DNA of 36,968 bases, from NCBI RefSeq assembly GCF_902499175.1, contig NZ_CABVQC010000083.1, positions 1-36,968 on the forward strand, in the 5' to 3' direction. Positions 32,090 to 36,968 of this stretch are shown here, one piece after another. Under the pieces are notes generated by a model that was not told the DNA's origin, made no database searches, and saw only the letters and a program-made list of their open reading frames with translations. A program made the position numbers and the translations under genes. Source of the stretch: Burkholderia aenigmatica (GTDB lineage Bacteria; Pseudomonadota; Gammaproteobacteria; Burkholderiales; Burkholderiaceae). The first letter of the stretch is position 1; every line of letters begins with the position of its first letter.

Positions 32090-33496
32090 ATGTCTCTCTT
32101 CCGCAAGAAAAACGTCGATCGCATGATCGCCGGCGCGCATGCCGCCGGGCTCAAGAAAGCGCTCGGCGCGATCGACCTCACCTTCCTCGGCATCGGCGCG
32201 ATCATCGGCACCGGCATCTTCGTGCTGACCGGCACCGGCGCCGTGCAGGCCGGCCCGGCACTGATGCTGTCGTTCGTGATCGCCGCGATCGCGTGCGGCC
32301 TCGCGGCGCTGTCGTACGCGGAATTCGCGTCGACGATCCCCGTCGCCGGCTCGATCTACACGTATTCGTACGCCACCCTCGGCGAGCTCGTCGCGTGGAT
32401 CATCGGCTGGGACCTGATGCTCGAATACGGCCTCGCGTCGTCGGCCGTGTCGGTCGGCTGGTCGGGTTACCTGCAGTCGCTGCTGCAGGGCTTCGGGCTG
32501 ACGCTGCCCGCCGTGCTGACGGCCGCGCCCGGCGCGGTGCCGGGTGTCGTCACGTGGTTCAACCTGCCCGCGTTCCTCGTGATGATCGTGATCACGACGC
32601 TGCTGTCGATCGGCATCCGCGAGTCGACCCGCATCAACAACATCATGGTGTTCATCAAGGTGTCGGTCGTGCTGCTCGTGATCGCGGTCGGCGTGTTCCA
32701 CGTGACGCCCGCGAACTGGAAGCCGTTCATGCCGCACGGCTGGAACGGCGTGTTCGGCGCGGCGGCCGTGATGTTCTTCGCGTTCATCGGCTTCGACGCG
32801 GTGTCGTCGGCGGCCGAGGAAGTGAAGAACCCGAAACGCGACCTGCCGATCGGCATCATCGCGTCGCTCGCGGTGTGCGCCGTGCTGTACGTGACGGTCG
32901 CCGCGGTCGCGACCGGCATCGTGCCGTCGGCCCAGTACGCGAACATCTCGCACCCGATTTCGTACGCGCTGCAGATTGCCGGCGAGAACTGGGTCGCGGG
33001 CTTCATCGATCTCGGCGCCGTGCTCGGCATGCTGACCGTGATCCTCGTGATGAGCTACGGCCAGACCCGCGTGATCTTCGCGATGTCGCGCGACGGGCTG
33101 CTGCCGGCGACGCTGTCGCGCGTGCACCCGCGCTACGCGACGCCGTTCCTGACGACCTGGCTCGTCGGCCTGTTCTTCGGGCTGATCGCCGCGCTCGTGC
33201 CGCTCAACGTGCTCGCCGAGCTGATCAACATCGGCACGCTTGCCGCGTTCTCGATGGTGTCGGTCGCCGTGCTCGTGCTGCGCCGCACGCACCCCGACCT
33301 GCCGCGCGCGTTCCGCTGCCCCGGCGTGCCCGTGGTGCCGATCCTCGCGGTCGCGGCGTGCCTGTTCCTGATGCTGAACCTGAAGCCCATCACGTGGGCC
33401 GCGTTCGGGGTGTGGCTCGTGATCGGCCTCGTGATCTACTTCCTGTACTCGCGCCACCACTCGAAGCTCGCGCACGGTCACCACGACGCGCACTGA
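32090..33496 (+). CDS. APC-superfamily amino acid permease (CAT-like)
   Basis: A 468-residue inner-membrane amino-acid transporter with about twelve helices. The N-terminus has LKKALGAIDLTFLGIGAIIG and TGIFVLTGTGA, the helix 1 substrate-binding break of APC proteins; IPVAGSIYTYSYATLGELVA and FFAFIGFDAVSSAAEEVKNP are further marks, the latter typical of the CAT/YhdG branch. A His-rich C-terminus (SRHHSKLAHGHHDAH) is unusual but short. The substrate, probably a cationic or small neutral amino acid, is not predictable. The gene is monocistronic, with a possible -10 TAAAAT at 32026-32031. Confidence 0.92.
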   Translation: MSLFRKKNVDRMIAGAHAAGLKKALGAIDLTFLGIGAIIGTGIFVLTGTGAVQAGPALMLSFVIAAIACGLAALSYAEFASTIPVAGSIYTYSYATLGELVAWIIGWDLMLEYGLASSAVSVGWSGYLQSLLQGFGLTLPAVLTAAPGAVPGVVTWFNLPAFLVMIVITTLLSIGIRESTRINNIMVFIKVSVVLLVIAVGVFHVTPANWKPFMPHGWNGVFGAAAVMFFAFIGFDAVSSAAEEVKNPKRDLPIGIIASLAVCAVLYVTVAAVATGIVPSAQYANISHPISYALQIAGENWVAGFIDLGAVLGMLTVILVMSYGQTRVIFAMSRDGLLPATLSRVHPRYATPFLTTWLVGLFFGLIAALVPLNVLAELINIGTLAAFSMVSVAVLVLRRTHPDLPRAFRCPGVPVVPILAVAACLFLMLNLKPITWAAFGVWLVIGLVIYFLYSRHHSKLAHGHHDAH

Positions 33497-33761
33497 GCGC
33501 CATCGTCGCGCGCGCCTGCCGCGCGCGATGCGCGACAACCCGCGGGGCCACCACCGGCCCCGCGCGGCAACCGCCTCCCCCGACCCGGCCGCTGCGCCGT
33601 TCCCGCGATCGATCGCTGTCCGATCGTCGCGATGTCTTGCCCGATCCTCCGGATTGGCCCGCTCGCGCCACCGCACCGCCTGCGCGTGCGCGCCGCGCGG
33701 TTCATAATCCCGCCATCGAACGACGGTCCCGGGCAGCGGGCCGTCCGGCAACAGGAAGAAG

Positions 33762-34790
33762 ATGATGGAAAGCGTCGATCTCGATGTATTGAAATCCAGC
33801 GCACGCTGGCTCGAAGAAGGGCGCCGCGTGCTGCTCGTGACGGTCGTGAAGACGTGGGGCTCGTCGCCGCGCCCCGAAGGCGCGATGCTCGCGGTGCGCG
33901 AGGACGGGCTCGTGGTCGGCTCCGTATCCGGCGGGTGCATCGAGGACGACCTGATCGCCCGCGTGCACGCTAGCGGGATCGCAGCCGACGCGCGTCCGGA
34001 AGCGCTCAAATACGGCGTGACGGCCGAGGAAGCGCACCGCTTCGGGCTGCCTTGCGGCGGCACGATCCAGCTCGTGCTCGAGCCGCTCACGCGCGACAGC
34101 GGGATTGCCGCGCTGTGCGCGGAAGTCGAGGCCGGCCGCCTCGTCACGCGCACGATGACGCTCGCGACCGGCCGTGCTTCGCTGTCGCCCGCGCAGGCGG
34201 CCGACGGGCTCGCGTTCGACGGCGAGCGGCTCGTGACGATCCACGGGCCGCGCTACCGGATGCTCGTGATCGGCGCCGGCCAGTTGTCGCGCTATCTGTG
34301 CCAGATCGCGGTCGGGCTCGACTACCAGGTAACGGTGTGCGATCCGCGTGAGGAATACACGGATGCGTGGGACGTGCCGGGCACGCGCGTCGTGCATACG
34401 ATGCCCGACGATACGGTGCTCGACATGAAGCTCGACGCGCGTTCGGCCGTGATCGCGCTCACGCACGATCCGAAGCTCGACGATCTCGCGCTGATGGAGG
34501 CGCTGAAGACACCCGCGTTCTACGTGGGCGCCCTCGGCTCGCGGCGCAACAACGCGGCACGGCGCGAGCGGTTGCGCGAATTCGACCTGAACGAAGCGGA
34601 ACTGGGCCGGCTGCACGGGCCGGCCGGCATCTACATCGGCAGCCGGACGCCACCGGAAATCGCGATCTCGATCCTCGCCGAGATCACCGCCGCGAAAAAC
34701 AACGTGTCGCTGCCGACGATCCTGCAGGTCGAGGGCGCGAAGGCCGCACGCGAGATCGCGGCGAACAGCGGCGCGGCCTGCGGCCTCTGA
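33762..34790 (+). CDS. XdhC family protein (molybdenum-cofactor insertion factor-like)
   Basis: XdhC-like proteins bind molybdenum cofactor and help sulfurate and insert it into xanthine dehydrogenase and relatives. The 342-residue product has the N-terminal XdhC/CoxI domain (VLLVTVVKTWGSSPRPEGAM, SVSGGCIEDDLIARV, GLPCGGTIQLVLEPL) and a C-terminal Rossmann domain (RMLVIGAGQLSRYLCQIAVG and ALTHDPKLDDLALMEALK, ending AFYVGALGSRRN). AGGA precedes tandem ATGs at 33762 and 33765; the first is used here. No xanthine dehydrogenase or other molybdenum hydroxylase gene is within the window, so the client enzyme is elsewhere. A possible -10 CATAAT lies at 33703-33708. Confidence 0.9.
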   Translation: MMESVDLDVLKSSARWLEEGRRVLLVTVVKTWGSSPRPEGAMLAVREDGLVVGSVSGGCIEDDLIARVHASGIAADARPEALKYGVTAEEAHRFGLPCGGTIQLVLEPLTRDSGIAALCAEVEAGRLVTRTMTLATGRASLSPAQAADGLAFDGERLVTIHGPRYRMLVIGAGQLSRYLCQIAVGLDYQVTVCDPREEYTDAWDVPGTRVVHTMPDDTVLDMKLDARSAVIALTHDPKLDDLALMEALKTPAFYVGALGSRRNNAARRERLREFDLNEAELGRLHGPAGIYIGSRTPPEIAISILAEITAAKNNVSLPTILQVEGAKAAREIAANSGAACGL

Positions 34791-34902
34791 GCGGTGCCGA
34801 CGCCGGCGCGCGGTCGCGCCGGGTACGCGTCCGCAGCGCGCGAAGCGGACAAAACCGACGAAAAGGCACGCGCCAGCGCCAGGCCGGCGCGATGACCGCC
34901 GA

Positions 34903-35637
34903 TCAGGTCAGGCCGGCGGCAAGCGCCGCGGCGACCGAACCCACCACCAGCACGACGCCGACCATGCGGCGCTTGTTCAGCTCGGTCCACAGCAGCACGC
35001 CGGTCAGCGACAGCAGGATCAGCGAACCCGCGATCGTGTCCATCAGCAGCACCCAGCCGAGATTCATCCCGACGCCGCGATGCAGGTTGTTCAGCGTCGT
35101 CAGGAACGTGTTGCCCGTGCGCTTCACCGCGACGTAACCGTTGCCGACCCAGTATTCGGCCTGCAGGTTCTGATGCGGACCGAACAGGCCCATCTGCCAG
35201 TGCTCCGGCTGCATCACGCTCTTATCGCCCCACGCCACGGGCTGTGCGGGCTCCTTGCGCATGCGGCCCGGCTTGCCGTCGAAATGCAGTTCGTGCTGCA
35301 GCCACTTCATCATCGCGGCAGGCGTCTTCGGCGCCGGATCCGGCAGCGCGATCTGCATCTCCTCCACCTGCGGCTCGCCGGTCGAAATCTTCAGCGGCGG
35401 CGCACGGTGGTTGAGCAGCACGCCCGTCACGCCGAACAGCAGCCCGAGCACCGCGCCCCACAATCCGACCCAGCCGTGCACCTTGCGCAGCCACTTGATG
35501 AAGGTCGCGCGGCGCGAACGCTGGCGGCGCGCGGCCAGTTCGTCGTCGCTCAGCGGGCGGGCCGCCGGGTGCAGCACGGTGACGCCCGCGCGGGAAGTAC
35601 CCGTCTTGGGCGGAGTGATCGTTTCGGGCGCGTTCAC
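34903..35637 (-). CDS. PepSY-associated TM helix protein (iron-regulated)
   Basis: A 244-residue inner-membrane protein of the PepSY_TM family, whose relatives act as haem-containing ferric-siderophore reductases or accessory proteins of siderophore uptake. TM1 lies at about 50-76 (WLRKVHGWVGLWGAVLGLLF), with histidines in KVHGW and LLNHR that are candidate haem ligands. A periplasmic PepSY-like stretch follows, then LNNLHRGVGMNLGWVLLMDT, a TM ending LSLTGVLLW, and a last helix VGVVLVVGSVAAALAAGL. The start is GTG 35637, preceded by GGAAA. A Fur-box-like site sits about 70 bases upstream, and a strong hairpin lies between. It converges with the XdhC-like gene. Confidence 0.87.
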   Translation of the reverse strand: MNAPETITPPKTGTSRAGVTVLHPAARPLSDDELAARRQRSRRATFIKWLRKVHGWVGLWGAVLGLLFGVTGVLLNHRAPPLKISTGEPQVEEMQIALPDPAPKTPAAMMKWLQHELHFDGKPGRMRKEPAQPVAWGDKSVMQPEHWQMGLFGPHQNLQAEYWVGNGYVAVKRTGNTFLTTLNNLHRGVGMNLGWVLLMDTIAGSLILLSLTGVLLWTELNKRRMVGVVLVVGSVAAALAAGLT

Positions 35638-35653
35638 GCGAAAGTTTCCATTC

Positions 35654-35695
35654 GTTCAAAACAACGGGCGGCGCGCAGAGCATGCGCGCCGCCCG
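35654..35695 (-). promoter_or_regulatory. Terminator-like hairpin in the PepSY gene leader
   Basis: A perfect 13-base-pair stem, CGGGCGGCGCGCA (35665-35677) and TGCGCGCCGCCCG (35683-35695), loop GAGCA. On the minus strand it is followed by TTGTTTTG, then the ribosome site and the GTG start. It looks like an intrinsic terminator placed between the Fur-box-like site and the gene it should control. Confidence 0.6.
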
Positions 35696-35709
35696 AGCAG
35701 CATGAAAAT

Positions 35710-35728
35710 GAGAATGGATATCATTACA
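35710..35728. promoter_or_regulatory. Fur-box-like site
   Basis: The 19 bases beginning GAGAATGG and continuing ATATCATTACA match the classical Fur consensus (GATAATGATAATCATTATC) at 13 positions, including GAATG and ATCATTA core segments. It stands 73 bases before the GTG of the PepSY gene and fits iron repression. Confidence 0.65.
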
Positions 35729-35905
35729 CAAATCTATCGCCGGCTCAATCCGCCAGCGTACGTGGCGGCGCGTCCGAAGAGAGAGGAAATGCGGACGAAG
35801 CGCATGCGTTGCGCCACGATGCCGATCAATAGAACGAAAATACCATCAGAATGACCATGAAAGGCCGAGACAGTATTTCGTAATGAATCGCGCGATGCCG
35901 GCCCG

Positions 35906-36223
35906 TCAACGCAGCGGCGGCAGCGGAAAGCGCGGTGCGGCGTCGTCCGGCGCGGGCTCGGTGCGGTCGAGCGCGTACAGCCACGCGAGCAGATCCGCGA
36001 CCGCCTGGTAGAGCTGTGGCGGAATCCGGTCGTCGAGGTCGACCTGCATCAGCAGCGACACCATCTCCGGCGCCGTATGCACGTACAACCCCGCATCGTG
36101 TGCGCGCGCGACGATCATCTCGGCGAGTACGCCGTAGCCCTTTGCGACCACGCGCGGCGCCGCGTCGCCGCCCTTCGGATCGTAGACGAGCGCGGCCGCG
36201 CGCTTGCGGGACGTCATGCTCAT
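35906..36223 (-). CDS. EscU/YscU/HrcU (FlhB C-terminal domain)-like flagellar protein
   Basis: A 105-residue protein that corresponds only to the cytoplasmic C-terminal export-switch domain of FlhB (RKRAAALVYDP, RVVAKGYGVLAEMIVARAHD, APEMVSLLMQVDLDDRIPPQ). The NPTH self-cleavage motif that precedes this segment in full FlhB is absent, and there is no membrane domain. Homologues, called FlhB2 or FhlB, are often next to fliK in beta- and other proteobacteria and may substitute for or modulate the cleaved FlhB C-terminus during hook-length switching. The start overlaps the fliK stop as ATGA. It is not the main flhB gene. Confidence 0.87.
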   Translation of the reverse strand: MSMTSRKRAAALVYDPKGGDAAPRVVAKGYGVLAEMIVARAHDAGLYVHTAPEMVSLLMQVDLDDRIPPQLYQAVADLLAWLYALDRTEPAPDDAAPRFPLPPLR

Positions 36224-36968
36224 TGCAGCGCCTCGTCATCGGCATCCGGCGCCCGCGTCGCCGGGCCGCCGGCCGCGCCGCGCGCATATGCGGCGGCGGC
36301 CGCCTGAGCCGCAAACAGGTCGAAGCCGTCCGGGCCGTCGTCGACCGCGCGAATCGACAGCCCGCCCACCTTGAGCCCCGACACTTCGAGCCGCTGCCGC
36401 AGCGCCGCTTCGTGCCGCGTGAGACGGTCGGCGCCCGTCTGGTTCGCACGCAGCCGCGCAACCAGTTGCGTGCCGTTCAGCACCAGCTCCGCGTCAACCG
36501 TGCCGAGCGACGGCAACGTCAGCGTCAGGCGCGTGCGCCAGGCGATGCCGTCGCCCGCGCCGTCGTCGCCGCGCGGTGCGCGGCTGCCCGGATCGTCGGG
36601 TTCGATCGTCCAGTCGAGCCGCGCGCCGGGCCACGCCTCGCCCGTCCAGCGGAACTGGTCGGTCGCGAGCGCGTCGAGCTGCTGCCTGACGAGCGGCACG
36701 GCGGCCGGATGTACGGGTGCAAGCGTCTGCGTCTGTGCCTGCGAATCGGACGATGCAGTGGCCAGTTCGGCGCGCGCGGGCGTCCAGCGCGCATCGGGAC
36801 GCTCGCCGAGCAGATCGGCCATATCGGGCGACAGTGATGTGCCCTGCCGCCCGCCCGCCGGCAGGGCCTGCGCGGGATCGCGAGCCGGCGCACCGCCCTG
36901 GGCCGGCGTACCCGGCGGCGGCGCCGTCCGCGCGCTTGCAGGCAACGGCGGGCGCTGCGCGAGCAGCT
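36220..36968 (-). CDS. fliK: Flagellar hook-length control protein FliK (N-terminal part outside window)
   Basis: FliK measures hook length and triggers the switch of substrate specificity in the flagellar export gate. Only the C-terminal 248 residues or so are inside the window; the frame is open to the right edge, so the start is missing. The Ala/Pro/Gln-rich linker (about the first 50 visible residues) precedes the conserved C-terminal domain: WRTRLTLTLPSLGTVDAELV, LNGTQLVARLRANQT, RLTRHEAALRQRLEVSGLKV and GGLSIRAVDDGPDGFD. This Flg_hook domain contacts FlhB. It overlaps the FlhB-C-like gene by four bases, supporting a functional link. Confidence 0.9.
   Translation of the reverse strand, partial: LLAQRPPLPASARTAPPPGTPAQGGAPARDPAQALPAGGRQGTSLSPDMADLLGERPDARWTPARAELATASSDSQAQTQTLAPVHPAAVPLVRQQLDALATDQFRWTGEAWPGARLDWTIEPDDPGSRAPRGDDGAGDGIAWRTRLTLTLPSLGTVDAELVLNGTQLVARLRANQTGADRLTRHEAALRQRLEVSGLKVGGLSIRAVDDGPDGFDLFAAQAAAAAYARGAAGGPATRAPDADDEALQ

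Noticed and set aside
33541..33564. Hairpin CGCGGGGCC-ACCACC-GGCCCCGCG after the APC permease
   Set aside because: A good 9-base-pair stem but no T-run on either strand, so I do not list it as a terminator.
32081..34153. A 690-codon leftward open frame opposite the APC permease and XdhC-like genes
   Set aside because: It spans two real genes and the gap between them, and its sequence is mostly His/Arg/Asp repeats typical of antisense reading.
34803..34822. Hairpin CCGGCGCG-CGGT-CGCGCCGG between XdhC-like and PepSY genes
   Set aside because: It sits between convergent genes and could end transcription, but it lacks a T-run and the stem is of low-complexity CG.
35702..35854. A 50-codon rightward open frame across the Fur-box-like site
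   Set aside because: It has no ribosome site, no recognisable sequence, and its start lies within the Fur-box-like region, which better explains the conservation-prone bases.

Overview
The window is high-GC DNA with dense genes, frequent ATGA stop/start overlaps and protein families typical of Burkholderia; gene content and order suggest chromosome 1 of a Burkholderia cepacia complex-like organism. That assignment is my inference from gene content, not from a database search. No tRNA, rRNA, IS element, prophage, CRISPR array or defence island is visible. It reads as ordinary core chromosome, and most of the interest lies in intergenic control elements.

Layout. The two edges carry flagellar genes: 3' part of flgA, then flgM and flgN at the left (1-1653), and a short FlhB-C-like gene with the 3' part of fliK at the right (35906-36968). 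From 1703 to 10955 are a long-form aminopeptidase P, a divergent XRE-cupin regulator with a histone-like tail, then a leftward block of cca, a GST, an NDUFA9-like epimerase and the lytic transglycosylase slt, followed by the divergent 5-formyl-THF cyclo-ligase and a MarR-like regulator. From 11104 to 13662 is the 5-oxoprolinase operon pxpB-pxpC-pxpA, with a palindromic operator between it and the MarR gene.

From 14226 to 21227 is a complete leftward dipeptide ABC transporter operon, dppA-B-C-D-F, whose last gene overlaps a TraB/GumN-family gene. Then come an MHS-type MFS transporter, a Tat-exported HiPIP, an FAD oxidoreductase resembling L-2-hydroxyglutarate oxidases and a lone AAA+ ATPase. 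The rightward genes 26017-34790 encode a nitroreductase, an exported hypothetical protein with an EEP-family hydrolase, a LysE exporter, ferredoxin-NADP reductase (fpr), a soluble histidine kinase/NarL-type regulator pair, an APC amino-acid permease and an orphan XdhC-like protein. A leftward PepSY membrane protein has a Fur-box-like site and a strong hairpin in its leader.

Cooperation between genes: dpp imports di/oligopeptides that peptidases such as aminopeptidase P can degrade; pxpABC hydrolyses 5-oxoproline to glutamate; flgM and flgN control late flagellar gene expression and filament assembly, with a near-consensus sigma-28 promoter in front of flgM. I did not find a clearly novel multi-gene system. 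The best leads are the inverted repeat pair in the dpp operon that encodes the DppD tail, the structured fpr leader, the Fur-box/hairpin leader at 35654-35728, the XRE-cupin protein with a lysine-rich tail and its candidate operator, and the dpp-TraB/GumN coupling.
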